Of a stretch of 30,728 bases of DNA, positions 1 through 8,127 are shown piece by piece; the first letter of the stretch is position 1, and each line of letters starts with the position of its first letter. The position numbers and the translations under genes were made by a program. The notes beneath the pieces are model-generated. The model ran no database searches and was not told the origin of the DNA. It saw nothing but the letters and a program-made list of their open reading frames with translations. This DNA comes from JANXXV01 sp038230275 (GTDB lineage Bacteria > Acidobacteriota > Terriglobia > Bryobacterales > Bryobacteraceae), in NCBI GenBank assembly GCA_038230275.1, contig JBBRNO010000076.1, positions 1-30,728 of the forward strand. Reading direction: 5' to 3'.

Positions 1-158
1 GCCCTGGGCAGGAGCGTATGTGGATGGTGCTGGAAGGATGGGGGACGCTAAACGGACAACCCTATCGAAAGGGCGAACTGTGGCGGCTGGACGATGACTG
101 TCCGCCGGTTCGCGTAGAGCCAACGGCGGCCACAAGATTTCTCGCCGCCAGTACTTAA
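1..158 (+). CDS. C-terminal end of a cupin-type protein, probably class I mannose-6-phosphate isomerase-like (5' truncated by window)
   Basis: An open frame runs from the window edge to TAA at 156-158, giving about 51 residues. The visible part contains WMVLEGWGTLNGQPYRKGE, followed by an LWRLDDD stretch and a TRFLAAS tail. The pattern of a beta-strand pair, a glycine, 'G-x-P-x-x-K-G-E' and then a strand ending in 'RFL' is the closing half of a cupin barrel. It resembles the C-terminus of type I phosphomannose isomerases (fructose-6-P/mannose-6-P interconversion). The catalytic metal-binding residues lie upstream of the window, so the reaction cannot be confirmed; another sugar-phosphate-binding cupin is possible. 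Confidence 0.5.
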   Translation, partial: PGQERMWMVLEGWGTLNGQPYRKGELWRLDDDCPPVRVEPTAATRFLAAST

Positions 159-159
159 C

Positions 160-318
160 TCACCCGATGCCCAGCTCATCTACCCGTTCCAGCGGCGAAC
201 CGCATACCCGGCAAATCAGCGCCGTGCAATCTCCGCATTGCAGCGGGTTGGGAACGGGACGATTGCAGTTTGGGCAATAGAATTCTATCTCTGTCGATTG
301 TGGGATTTCATCGGGCAT
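160..318 (-). CDS. Small zinc-ribbon protein, 52 aa
   Basis: ATG at 318 gives a 52-residue protein with three CxxC pairs: CPNC (15-18), CGDC (28-31) and CRVC (36-39). Six closely spaced cysteines in a short acidic protein indicate a zinc ribbon or rubredoxin-like knuckle, possibly a nucleic-acid or protein-binding accessory. The frame stays open further upstream, but that extension would run into the divergent lipoprotein gene at 365 and carries no domain, so I chose the internal ATG that directly precedes the cysteine-rich part. No convincing Shine-Dalgarno sequence precedes it. It lies 2 bases from the stop of the preceding plus-strand gene. Function unknown. Confidence 0.55.
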   Translation of the reverse strand: MPDEIPQSTEIEFYCPNCNRPVPNPLQCGDCTALICRVCGSPLERVDELGIG

Positions 319-364
319 ATTTGAAAGGCTTGCTAGACTGGTAGCTAGAGTTAGTTTTGCGCTG

Positions 365-1624
365 ATGCAGAACCGTTCCCTCCATTTTATTCCCTTGCTT
401 TTTCTGCTTGGCATTTGCGGCTGGTTGACAGCCTGCAAAGACCAGCCGAAGCGTGCGCCCTCGATGGGCGAAGCATTCGCCGGTCCTATTTCTCTCAACC
501 TGCGGGAGGAAGTCTCACCGTCGTCTAAGATCGTGGCCACGCTGAAACACGGAGATCGGGTGGAAATTTTGCAAACCCGGCGGCGGTTTGTGAAGGTGCG
601 CACGGCAAAAGGGACGGAGGGCTGGACCGATACCCGGCAGTTGATGACGCCGGAGCAGATCAAGGAGCTACAGGATTTTTCGACACGTTCGGCTGCCCTG
701 CCTTCGCAGGGATCCGCGACGGTTTTCGGCACCCTGAACATGCATGCAGAGCCAAACCGGCAGTCGCCCAGCTTTTATCAGATTGCCGAAGGTTCAGCGG
801 TTGACGTGGTGTCGCATCGGATAACGCCGCGGATTGCTCCGCCGGCCGCAGCGCCGCCGGCCACGCCTAGACCAGCAACGGTTCCCAAACGCAAGAAATC
901 CGGGAAAGAAAAGAAGGAAGTCACGCTACCGCCTCCTCCGGCTGGCCCGGCGCCCAAGTTGCCCGCGAACTGGCTGGAATTGTCAAAGTCCCGCGTGGCC
1001 CCAGCCGCCATATCAGGAGAAGTCCAGAAATTGAAGCCCGCGGCACCTGAGCAGCCGGTGGTTCCAGCACGCTTGGAAGATTGGTCTTTAGTGCGCACCA
1101 AGGACGGGAAAGCCGGGTGGGTATTGTCGAGGATGTTGAACATGACTATTCCGGACGACGTTGCACAATACGCCGAAGGCCACCGTATCACGTCCTACTT
1201 CCCGCTGGGAAAAGTAATGGATGACGGCGTCGAAAAGAAACACTGGCTATGGACCACCACCAGCGAGAACGGCCAGCCGTACGAATTCGACAGTTTTCGG
1301 GTGTTCATTTGGGCGCTGCACCGGCATCGCTACGAAACGGCGTATATCATGCGCAATGTGAAGGGATACTACCCCGTGGAGGCAAAAGGAGGCGACTCGC
1401 CTTCGTTCTCGGTGATCATGGAGAACGAGGACGGAAAACGGTACCGGTACAACTTCGCGTTTGAGGGGAACCGCGTGCGGCTGGCCCAGAAGACTCTGGT
1501 GGAACCCACGGCGGAAGCGGCCAAGACTGTCGCGGCGCCGGTTTTAACTCCGCCGCCGGAGCCTGCGCCCAGCAGCACACAAAAGGTGAAGAATTGGTTC
1601 AAGGCGACCGTTCCCGCGAAATAG
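365..1624 (+). CDS. SH3-domain-containing lipoprotein
   Basis: The 419-residue product begins with a lipoprotein signal: a hydrophobic stretch from about residue 8 and lipobox LTAC with the modified Cys at 24. It should be anchored to a membrane facing the periplasm. Residues about 40-95 form a bacterial SH3 module (a 'LNLRE...VAT...GDRVEIL...GWTDTRQL' pattern). A second SH3 copy starts near residue 118 (GTLNMHAEPNRQSPSF) but is split by a Pro/Ala/Lys-rich insert (about 155-200) before its closing 'GKAGWVLSRML' strand. The C-terminal third (about 265-370) is a separate, unrecognised domain, followed by a Pro/Ala tail. Bacterial SH3 modules commonly bind peptidoglycan or mediate envelope contacts. 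No catalytic domain is visible. Confidence 0.75.
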   Translation: MQNRSLHFIPLLFLLGICGWLTACKDQPKRAPSMGEAFAGPISLNLREEVSPSSKIVATLKHGDRVEILQTRRRFVKVRTAKGTEGWTDTRQLMTPEQIKELQDFSTRSAALPSQGSATVFGTLNMHAEPNRQSPSFYQIAEGSAVDVVSHRITPRIAPPAAAPPATPRPATVPKRKKSGKEKKEVTLPPPPAGPAPKLPANWLELSKSRVAPAAISGEVQKLKPAAPEQPVVPARLEDWSLVRTKDGKAGWVLSRMLNMTIPDDVAQYAEGHRITSYFPLGKVMDDGVEKKHWLWTTTSENGQPYEFDSFRVFIWALHRHRYETAYIMRNVKGYYPVEAKGGDSPSFSVIMENEDGKRYRYNFAFEGNRVRLAQKTLVEPTAEAAKTVAAPVLTPPPEPAPSSTQKVKNWFKATVPAK

Positions 1625-1640
1625 TGCCGATGACGCTCTG

Positions 1641-2420
1641 CTACTCGGTCATCTCCACTTGGTTCATTTCCAGCCGGTCCATCGCCAGAAACTCCTGAAT
1701 GTGAGGGTGATCCGACTGCTCCAACTCCGCTGTCGTCCCGAAGAAAATCACCTTCCCTCCGAAGAGAAAAACTACCCGGTCAGCCACCTTCCGCATCAGT
1801 TCCAAGTCATGGGTAACAACCACGGAAGTCAACTTGAGCTGCCGTTTTAGCCTTAGCATCAGGTTCCCAAGGTGGTTCGACATGATGGGATCCACCATGG
1901 TGGTGGGCTCGTCGTAGAGAATACATTCCGGCTGCGCCGCCAGGGCCCTGGCGATGGCAACTGCTCGGCGGTATCCGGTAGAGAGATCGGTCGGGTACGA
2001 ATCCTTGTCATCCAGCAGGTCCACCATGCCCAACAGCCCATTCACAACCGTTTCCTTATTGGCGCGGTCATAGTCTTCCCGGAGTTCCAGCGAAAACAGG
2101 ATGTTTTCCGCCACCGTCAACGAATCAAACAGCGCGCCGTTCTGGAAGACCATGGTGACTTTCTTGCGGATTTGCCGCAACTCGGCTTCAGACATGGCGG
2201 TTATGTCCTGATGAGCGACAATTACCTGGCCTTGGTCCGGCTTCAGGAAACCCATGATGTGCGAAAGAGTTACAGACTTTCCAACGCCGCTTCGGCCGAT
2301 GATAGCCACCGTTTCCCCGGCGTTGACGTAAAAGTTGCAGTCGACTAAAACAGGACGGTCAAACGTCTTATACAAGTGCCGGAATTCGATATAGTGCGGA
2401 AACAGGTCAGTGGGCTGCAT
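1641..2420 (-). CDS. ABC transporter ATP-binding protein, MlaF/Mce-associated type
   Basis: This is a cytoplasmic ATPase of about 259 residues. It has Walker A GRSGVGKS (42-49), Q-loop Gln about 93, Walker B CILYDE (about 166-171) and H-loop His about 204 (VVVTHD). Similarity in length and in 'YDEPTT..DPI' points to MlaF, the ATPase of Mce/Mla retrograde phospholipid transport. The ABC signature is LSTGY rather than LSGGQ/LSGGM, and the D-loop reads TTMVDP rather than TTGLDP. Both changes are compatible with a divergent but live ATPase. A GTG at 2432 would add four residues; I prefer ATG 2420, with GGAG 11 bases upstream. It overlaps the 3' end of mobA. No permease or MCE-domain gene is beside it in this window. 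Confidence 0.85.
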   Translation of the reverse strand: MQPTDLFPHYIEFRHLYKTFDRPVLVDCNFYVNAGETVAIIGRSGVGKSVTLSHIMGFLKPDQGQVIVAHQDITAMSEAELRQIRKKVTMVFQNGALFDSLTVAENILFSLELREDYDRANKETVVNGLLGMVDLLDDKDSYPTDLSTGYRRAVAIARALAAQPECILYDEPTTMVDPIMSNHLGNLMLRLKRQLKLTSVVVTHDLELMRKVADRVVFLFGGKVIFFGTTAELEQSDHPHIQEFLAMDRLEMNQVEMTE

Positions 2421-3003
2421 TTTGGAAGGCACTCCACTCGGCCGGGGTATTCACGTTGGCCAGTAACTCCGCGGCGGAGACGGCGCAAAAATGAACGTTG
2501 AGATCTTTGATTGCGTCGTGCAGCTTATGGATTCCGGCGTCCACCGCGCGCAGCAGCGGCAATCGGGCCGACTGCCGGTAAACCGCGCAGACGGCGTGGA
2601 GCCGGCCGTCTGGAGTTCGCGGAATGGCGCAGTCGGCGGCGGAACCAGCGGCTTCCGCCAAGAGGGCGGTGAGAAATTGGACCGAAACACCGGGCATGTC
2701 GCAAGCCACTATCAGGTTCCACTCGCTGGCAGAGGCCGACAACGAAGTGACTATACCGCCCAGGGGACCAAATCCGGGGAAAAGATCTGGAACCACTGGA
2801 TAATGCAGATGACTGTACGCGCCCGGAGAGCCTACCAGACTGACGGAACCGGCTGCGGCCAGCACGTTCAAAGCGACATGCGAAACCAAAACGTTGCCGC
2901 GAAGAGGCAGCAATGCCTTGTCTTGGCCCATCCGTTTGCTGCCACCGCCAGCCAGAACAAAGCCCGCGGAATGGCCAGCGGCTCCCTTGCCGGCGCTGTA
3001 CAT
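2407..3003 (-). CDS. mobA: Molybdenum cofactor guanylyltransferase (MobA-like)
   Basis: The product of about 198 residues carries the MobA nucleotide-binding signature LAGGGSKRMGQDKALL near its N-terminus (about 17-32), the 'DLFPGFGPLGGI' segment (about 73-84) and the metal/GTP site ACDMPG (about 100-105). MobA transfers GMP from GTP to molybdopterin to make the guanine dinucleotide cofactor in the cytoplasm. ATG 3003 is chosen. An in-frame GTG at 3024 would add seven residues with no better ribosome site, and neither start has a clear Shine-Dalgarno. The stop lies inside the ABC ATPase gene, so the two are probably co-transcribed. MobA, MobB and CTP-utilising MocA paralogues look alike; the family call is firm, the exact nucleotide less so. 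Confidence 0.85.
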   Translation of the reverse strand: MYSAGKGAAGHSAGFVLAGGGSKRMGQDKALLPLRGNVLVSHVALNVLAAAGSVSLVGSPGAYSHLHYPVVPDLFPGFGPLGGIVTSLSASASEWNLIVACDMPGVSVQFLTALLAEAAGSAADCAIPRTPDGRLHAVCAVYRQSARLPLLRAVDAGIHKLHDAIKDLNVHFCAVSAAELLANVNTPAEWSAFQNAAH

Positions 3004-3039
3004 GAGAAGATAATAGCATTGCACTCTACAAAAGAAGGA

Positions 3040-3067
3040 TTGCCTGTGAATCGTTTACGGGTATAAT
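3040..3067 (+). promoter_or_regulatory. Sigma-70-type promoter for slt-amidase pair
   Basis: TTGCCT at 3040-3045 (-35) and a perfect TATAAT at 3062-3067 (-10) are separated by 16 bases, ending 16 bases before the transglycosylase ATG at 3084. The expected transcription start is near 3074, giving a short leader. This is the clearest promoter in the window. Confidence 0.7.
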
Positions 3068-3083
3068 CAGGTAAAACATAGAC

Positions 3084-3857
3084 ATGCGTGTTTGTTTCAA
3101 CTTTGGTACTTGTCTGTTTCTGATGGGCTCCTGCCTATTGGCCGGGAATACCCCGGCAAGCGCGGAGGCTGTGCCTGCGGCGGTGCCGCGAAGGCTTACC
3201 AGTGTAGTCCGGGTGGATACTCGCAGCGGCCGGCTGATGCGGACGGTGGTAGTAGGGCCGAAGCCGGTGGTCCCCAGGACTGTTGTTCCGGGAAACGCGG
3301 AGACCGGCGCCGGCATCGGTGGCGACGCGAATCTGCAACAGATTGTGGAAGATGCGGCACGGCGCAATCAGGTGGACCCGCTACTTGTTCATTCGGTCAT
3401 ACAGGTGGAAAGCAACTATAATGCGAGTGCCGTCTCGCCGAAGGGCGCACAGGGCTTGATGCAACTGATTCCGTCCACGGCCCGCCGGTTTGGCGCCAAG
3501 AACAGTTTCGACGTGAAGGAAAATGTTGAAGCCGGGGTGAAGTATCTGAAGTATCTGAACGCGCTCTATCCGAATGACTTACGCCTGACTCTGGCAGCTT
3601 ATAATGCCGGTGAAGGCGCGGTGGCGAAGTACCGCAACAACATTCCGCCCTACCGCGAAACCGAACACTATGTGTATAAAGTGGGAGAAAAGTACGGATC
3701 GGCCCGCCGCGCCGCGGAACAGCGGAAGTTGGCTGCCGCGCCTGCACCCGAGAAGACGGTAGCTGCGGAACATCACCTTCCTGTCGAATCATTTGTCGAT
3801 TCTGAAGGCCATCTGCACATGAAGACTGTGATTCCGTCGGAAGGAATCCCGCAATAA
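3084..3857 (+). CDS. Lytic transglycosylase, SLT domain
   Basis: The 257-residue protein has an N-terminal signal sequence (hydrophobic 8-20, likely cleavage near ASA-EA about 27). A Goose-type/SLT catalytic domain spans about 84-205. The catalytic glutamate is E109 in VIQVESNYN, followed by GLMQLIPSTA (124-133) and LAAYNAGEGAV (170-180), the three hallmarks of the family. It should cleave peptidoglycan glycan strands non-hydrolytically in the periplasm, leaving 1,6-anhydroMurNAc ends. The C-terminal ~50 residues are Ala/Lys/Glu-rich and unrecognised. Only 4 bases separate its stop from the amidase gene, so a two-gene cell-wall remodelling operon is likely, driven by the TATAAT promoter just upstream. 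Confidence 0.9.
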   Translation: MRVCFNFGTCLFLMGSCLLAGNTPASAEAVPAAVPRRLTSVVRVDTRSGRLMRTVVVGPKPVVPRTVVPGNAETGAGIGGDANLQQIVEDAARRNQVDPLLVHSVIQVESNYNASAVSPKGAQGLMQLIPSTARRFGAKNSFDVKENVEAGVKYLKYLNALYPNDLRLTLAAYNAGEGAVAKYRNNIPPYRETEHYVYKVGEKYGSARRAAEQRKLAAAPAPEKTVAAEHHLPVESFVDSEGHLHMKTVIPSEGIPQ

Positions 3858-3861
3858 TCTT

Positions 3862-5271
3862 ATGCCGAGCCGCTGCCAATCCCGAATCGCTACCGTCGGC
3901 GCCTTGGCACTTTTTTGTTCGCTACCAGCTCAACCTGCGCCACCCGCGCGCGCAGTGACCGCAGTGCGATTCTGGTCAATGCCCGAAACGACCCGTGTGG
4001 TGATTGAAACCACAGACGAATTCCAGTTCCGCTCCGACCATGTTCCGAATCCCGATCGCCTTTTCTTCGACTTGATGGGAATGCAGGTTCGGATGGGGCC
4101 GAAGGGTACGCACAACATTAGCGTCGCCGATAAGCTGCTGAAACAGATTCGGGTTGCCGAACCACAGCCAAACGTTACCCGGGTGGTGTTCGATCTTGAG
4201 ACGGGCGTAGATTTCACCGCGTCGCAGCTGACGAATCCTAACCGACTGATCATCGAACTACGAGCCGCCGGGTCAAAACTTCCAACTGGGCCGTTAACCG
4301 GAACGCCGGAGATCACTCTGACCGGCAGTCAGAAACCGGCGGCTGTCCCGGTAGAAGAGCGGAACCCGGCGCCTGGAATCTCGAAGGAGAAGGCGGTGGA
4401 TCCGGTACAGCTTCCTGAGGTCCCGCCGCTTCCTCCGTCGCCAAGGATGGACCCGAAGATTGATTCGAAGCCCGTTCTCTCAAAGTCAGAGGAAAGGGCT
4501 ATTGCGTCGATTGCGAATCCCAGGCCGGCGAGATTGCCGAAGAATGGAGAGCCCTCGCTATCTCGCGTGTTGGGTCTGAAGATTGGAAAGATCGTGATCG
4601 ATGCCGGTCATGGCGGGCATGACACGGGAACCAGCGGACCGGCCGGCCTAACAGAGAAGGACCTGGTCTTGGATGTTACAAAGCGATTGGGTGCGTTGAT
4701 CGAATCGCGTATGGGCAGCGAAGTGATATACACGCGCTCAGACGATACGTTCGTCCCGCTCGAAACCCGGACTGAAATCGCCAACGAACACCGGGCGGAT
4801 TTGTTCCTCTCCATTCACGCCAACTCCTCGCCGATCCGGATCGCTTCCGGGGTTGAGACGTACTACTTGAATTTCACCACGTCGAAGAGTGCGCTGGAAG
4901 TGGCGGCAAGGGAAAACGCGAGTTCGCAAAAGTCGGTATACGAATTGAAGGATCTGCTACAAAAGATCGCCCTCAAGGACAAGGCGGAGGAGTCGCGGGA
5001 ATTCGCGAGCAAAATCCAATCCTCGCTGTTCAGCTTGTCCGCACGAACGAATACGAAAGTGCGTGACCGGGGCGTGAAGAAGGCGCCGTTCGTTGTTCTG
5101 ATTGGGGCGTCAATGCCATCTGTGCTGGCAGAGATCGGCTTCGTAAGTAATCCTAAGGACGAAGTATTATTGAAGCGGTCCGATTACCGGCAGAAGATTG
5201 CCGAGGCGCTGTACAAAGGGTTGTCCGGTTACGCAAGCTCGTTGAGCCACTTCCAGGTTGCTAAGAACTAG
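3862..5271 (+). CDS. N-acetylmuramoyl-L-alanine amidase with AMIN domain (AmiC type)
   Basis: The 469-residue protein has a signal peptide (about 1-30). An AMIN peptidoglycan-targeting domain (about 32-137) ends in 'NRLIIELRA'. A Pro-rich linker (about 140-235) follows, then an Amidase_3 domain (about 240-462). Zinc ligands are visible: H250 in DAGHGGHD, E265 in GLTEKD and H319 in SIHANSS. The late 'LAEIGFVSN' carries the catalytic glutamate. It cleaves the amide between MurNAc and the stem peptide in the periplasm, typically at the septum. The segment around 345-395, between the zinc His and the catalytic Glu, contains the helical insert that in AmiC-type enzymes autoinhibits the site until an EnvC/NlpD-like activator binds. 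That regulation is inferred from the family. Confidence 0.92.
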   Translation: MPSRCQSRIATVGALALFCSLPAQPAPPARAVTAVRFWSMPETTRVVIETTDEFQFRSDHVPNPDRLFFDLMGMQVRMGPKGTHNISVADKLLKQIRVAEPQPNVTRVVFDLETGVDFTASQLTNPNRLIIELRAAGSKLPTGPLTGTPEITLTGSQKPAAVPVEERNPAPGISKEKAVDPVQLPEVPPLPPSPRMDPKIDSKPVLSKSEERAIASIANPRPARLPKNGEPSLSRVLGLKIGKIVIDAGHGGHDTGTSGPAGLTEKDLVLDVTKRLGALIESRMGSEVIYTRSDDTFVPLETRTEIANEHRADLFLSIHANSSPIRIASGVETYYLNFTTSKSALEVAARENASSQKSVYELKDLLQKIALKDKAEESREFASKIQSSLFSLSARTNTKVRDRGVKKAPFVVLIGASMPSVLAEIGFVSNPKDEVLLKRSDYRQKIAEALYKGLSGYASSLSHFQVAKN

Positions 5272-5280
5272 GAACTTCGA

Positions 5281-6291
5281 TCAGCAGGCGCGGGAGCGGT
5301 AGTCGATCTCGATAAATGGAGAACCCGCCAAGTGCGTGTAGTTCTGGAAGACCGTACAGTTCCGGCCAGAGTTTTTCGCCTTGTAGAGCGCTTCGTCGGC
5401 GGTACGGATCAGCATCTCCACATTCACAGGGCCAGAACCGCTGAACGTGCTGCATCCAAAGCTGGCTGACAACTGCAGCGGACTTTCCGGCATCTCCACC
5501 AATTCAGAGTAGATTGCGGCGCGCATGCGCTCCGCTTGGTTTCTGGTACTTGCTTCGTCGCATCCCGGCAGGACTACCAGGAATTCCTCGCCACCGTAAC
5601 GTCCCACGGCATCGTAGGCGCGGATAGAGTTCTGCATCCGCCGGGCGGCCTCCCGCAGGGCCAAGTCCCCGGCAAAATGCCCTCGTGTATCATTGATCTG
5701 CTTGAAATGATCCAAATCGAGGACGACTACTCCGCAAGGGGATCGCTCGCGAGCGGAACGCGTCAACTCCCGTTCCAGCGTGGCTAGAATCGACGAACGG
5801 TTCCATAGAGTAGTCAAATAGTCTCGCGTCGCTTGTTCGCGCAGCGCTTCCCGCGTAGCCAGCAACTCCGCCTGAAGATCGACGATTCTAGTGCCTGCGC
5901 GGAGGCGGACCTTCAATTCATGTTGATCGAAGGGCTTCGTCAGATAATCGTCAGCACCGGAATCCATTCCGGCCACAACGTCTTCCTTCAGGCTTCGGCT
6001 AGTCAACAAGAGGATATAGGTATAAGGCTCAATCGCCTTCTGGCGGACCATCCGGCAGACCTCAGGCCCAGTCTGTCCCGGCATCATCCAATCAAGAATT
6101 GCGATGTGCGGAGCCTCTTTGCTCTGCAGAATTTTCCAGGCCTCGGTTCCATCGCAGGCCACAACAACCTCGTAGCCCCAATTCCGGAGGGTAGCCTCCA
6201 AAAGATGGCGCGAAACAAGGCTATCATCTGCGATGAGTATTCGCATGCCATTCAACAGTTTGGACGCCGCATCGTTGACTGTGTTCTTCAT
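5281..6291 (-). CDS. Response regulator diguanylate cyclase (REC-GGDEF, PleD/WspR-like)
   Basis: The product has 336 residues from ATG 6291. The receiver domain (about 15-135) has acidic pocket ADDS (21-24), phospho-acceptor D67 in ILDWMMPG, and K119 in LTKPF. A short coiled linker leads to a GGDEF domain with active-site GGEEF (about 233-237). An intact RxxD product-inhibition site (RAYD, about 224-227) lies exactly five residues before it. It should make c-di-GMP from two GTP when phosphorylated and be feedback-inhibited by c-di-GMP. ATG 6318 would add nine residues, but AAGGG lies 11 bases before 6291 while nothing precedes 6318. No cognate histidine kinase is adjacent. It is convergent with the amidase gene, 9 bases away. 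Confidence 0.93.
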   Translation of the reverse strand: MKNTVNDAASKLLNGMRILIADDSLVSRHLLEATLRNWGYEVVVACDGTEAWKILQSKEAPHIAILDWMMPGQTGPEVCRMVRQKAIEPYTYILLLTSRSLKEDVVAGMDSGADDYLTKPFDQHELKVRLRAGTRIVDLQAELLATREALREQATRDYLTTLWNRSSILATLERELTRSARERSPCGVVVLDLDHFKQINDTRGHFAGDLALREAARRMQNSIRAYDAVGRYGGEEFLVVLPGCDEASTRNQAERMRAAIYSELVEMPESPLQLSASFGCSTFSGSGPVNVEMLIRTADEALYKAKNSGRNCTVFQNYTHLAGSPFIEIDYRSRAC

Positions 6292-6505
6292 TGTAACGCT
6301 GCGCCCTTCAATATGCATATCGGTAAAAAACGAAGACAGACGAATGGAACAACCTGGACACTATTGCTCTCTATCGGCCGAATCCGCGGATTGCATCACT
6401 CGCTATGCGTAAAAAGGTGTACTTCGCTCCTAGGAGCAGCCCCTTCGTTTATAACGTTTTTTCGCGGGAAACGGATGCGGCCGTTCGATCTAAATCTTTC
6501 GATCG
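6292..6505 (-). other. 214-base intergenic leader upstream of the diguanylate cyclase
   Basis: No gene is seen here. It contains a perfect 12-base palindrome GCTCCTAGGAGC (6426-6437) and an AT-richer patch (6449-6463) that, read on the minus strand, includes TATAAA. These could be an operator and a weak -10, but no matched -35 is convincing. Confidence 0.3.
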
Positions 6506-7288
6506 CTAGAACTTTTGGAGCGACTTGAGCATCGACGCCGTCGATCCTCCGCCCGGGAGAGCCACCGAATCAACGGGGTGCCAATTCCGGTCAAGCGCGC
6601 CAACATAGAGCGCCTTGTTGCGTTCCGCACCCATTAAAATGACAGAGACGCCTTGATCGGGGTAGGCGAGACTGCGGTACTGCATTTCGCCCGTTTCCGA
6701 CTTCCAGCGGTCACTGGCCGGCGGACCCATCTTTCGTACGACGGCGAAGTAGTCGTCACTACCGCTCAGCCCAAGGCTAGTTTGCACCACGGGAGTATAC
6801 GTAATGCGCGAACCGTCCCGTCCGGACCGGAAGAAGCTGATAAGCAGGAAACAGCCCAGAATTCCCACAACCAGAACGACCCCAATCAATTTTCCGATGC
6901 GCGACTCCGTCCCACTTTCCAAACGGATCCCGACAACCGGGGCGCGCGATGGGGCCTCATCCTGGGCTGGTGATCGGAAGCCTTCGTTTACCGCTCGGGG
7001 AATCTCGATCACGCGGCGTTCAGACGGCCATACCTGGCCTGACTTATACTCCAACTCTTTGAGGAGGCCGAGTATCATCACTGGTTCCTCGATTCGTGAA
7101 ATCTCACCCAGGAAGCGCCGGGGGACCCAGATCTCGTTATTGGTTTTGGTATTACATACGAGGATCTCAGACCACGTGGCACGCCGAAAAATCCACTCGT
7201 TGTGCTCGGTATTGAGAATAGGAGGATAGAACGAAAAGGGACGCTGCCCGAGATGTTCAATCGGCGGCGGAATCGGCTGGACAGACAT
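6506..7288 (-). CDS. Conserved hypothetical protein with one transmembrane segment
   Basis: I do not recognise a named domain in these 260 residues. Residues 1-100 form a soluble, aromatic-rich region (RPFSFYPPI, HNEWIFRRATWSE, EIWVPRRFLGEISRI) that looks like a compact beta domain. Residues 100-130 are a charged linker, about 132-153 a single transmembrane helix (GVVLVVGILGCFLLISFF), and about 160-260 a second domain. This architecture suggests a cytoplasmic N-domain and periplasmic C-domain. The N-terminal motif is, by recollection only, conserved in acidobacterial hypotheticals. It could be transcribed with the downstream diguanylate cyclase, although 214 bases separate them. Confidence 0.7.
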   Translation of the reverse strand: MSVQPIPPPIEHLGQRPFSFYPPILNTEHNEWIFRRATWSEILVCNTKTNNEIWVPRRFLGEISRIEEPVMILGLLKELEYKSGQVWPSERRVIEIPRAVNEGFRSPAQDEAPSRAPVVGIRLESGTESRIGKLIGVVLVVGILGCFLLISFFRSGRDGSRITYTPVVQTSLGLSGSDDYFAVVRKMGPPASDRWKSETGEMQYRSLAYPDQGVSVILMGAERNKALYVGALDRNWHPVDSVALPGGGSTASMLKSLQKF

Positions 7289-7330
7289 GCTTCAGTTCAA
7301 TCTTAGCCGATCTAGTAGAAAACCTCGGCA

Positions 7331-7374
7331 CCAAAACAAAACGGATGATTGAATCGAGGATCCAATCATCCGTT
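7331..7374 (-). terminator. Rho-independent terminator of the PEP-CTERM gene
   Basis: A perfect 12-bp inverted repeat (7340-7351 with 7363-7374, arms AACGGATGATTG and its complement) encloses an 11-base loop. Read on the minus strand it is followed by TTGTTTTGG. It lies 30 bases past the PEP-CTERM stop and before the next minus-strand gene, as expected for a terminator insulating that gene. Confidence 0.75.
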
Positions 7375-7404
7375 CCAGTCGTAAATCGAAGAAAGACTTT
7401 CGAG

Positions 7405-8127
7405 CTAGACAGTCTTGCGACGGCGAAGCATGAACGCAAGTGCCGTCAAGCCGCCACCGATCATCGCCAGCGATGCCGGTTCGGGGATTCCATTTGTATC
7501 AGCGCTGACGAAATCGGCGCGAACATCCAACCCGCCGATACCATTGATCCGCAGTTCAATCGCATTAGCAGCATTGAAATCCGCACCTGTGCCCGTGCTG
7601 ACAAAGGACGTAAACAAGAGGTCCGCATTGGTAAAACTGGAAAAACCGAGGGCGGGAGTGTTAAAAGTAGCAGTAGAGAAATTCGCTGCGTCTTTGTATA
7701 CCGTCACTGAACCGCCAGCGACCAGATCGGACTCCAGGGCGAGGCGGATGAAAGTGTTCAGCCCTCCCTGTGACAAGGAGAAGCCTCCGAGACCGAAATC
7801 CAAAGTATTGTTCGTGTCGCCGTCCCATCTCACCAAAATGTTTGAAGTGTCTGCAGCGGCCGTGTTGAACTCCAACAATCCGGGAGTCGCAGCATTGATG
7901 TCTAGAGTGTCGCCAGTGCTCCCAGTACCGGTACCGCTGACCTTGGTGATCGAGGCAAAGCGATTACCGCCAGCCGCGCCCGTCGCCGCAACCCCTTGAC
8001 TCACGGTTCCAGCTGCAGCCGGCGCGTTCAGTGTTTGCGACGTAGTTCCGAACGGATCGATAATAACGCTGGCAGATGCACTACCCGCCAATGAAAGTAT
8101 GAGAACTGCAAATGAACTTTTCTTCAT
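7405..8127 (-). CDS. PEP-CTERM sorting domain protein
   Basis: The 240-residue secreted protein has a signal peptide at 1-20 (MKKSSFAVLILSLAGSASAS). A Gly/Ala/Thr/Asn-rich beta-sheet-like middle follows, and then a C-terminal PEP-CTERM sorting signal: IPEPASLAMIGGG, hydrophobic helix, and terminal RRRK. In other bacteria an exosortase recognises this tail and attaches the protein to the outside of the cell, often with an exopolysaccharide system. No exosortase is in the window. The start at 8127 is set by a strong GGAGGTGG ribosome site ending 6 bases upstream; longer in-frame starts lack one and would bury the signal peptide. The middle has no recognised domain; a structural or matrix role is inference. 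Confidence 0.9.
   Translation of the reverse strand: MKKSSFAVLILSLAGSASASVIIDPFGTTSQTLNAPAAAGTVSQGVAATGAAGGNRFASITKVSGTGTGSTGDTLDINAATPGLLEFNTAAADTSNILVRWDGDTNNTLDFGLGGFSLSQGGLNTFIRLALESDLVAGGSVTVYKDAANFSTATFNTPALGFSSFTNADLLFTSFVSTGTGADFNAANAIELRINGIGGLDVRADFVSADTNGIPEPASLAMIGGGLTALAFMLRRRKTV

Noticed and set aside
6426..6437. 12-base palindrome GCTCCTAGGAGC as a terminator
   Set aside because: No loop and no T-run on either strand; at best an operator, and there is no second copy to support that.
7405..8127. A PEP-CTERM/exosortase export locus
   Set aside because: Only the substrate protein is here; no exosortase or polysaccharide genes adjoin it, and PEP-CTERM genes are typically scattered.
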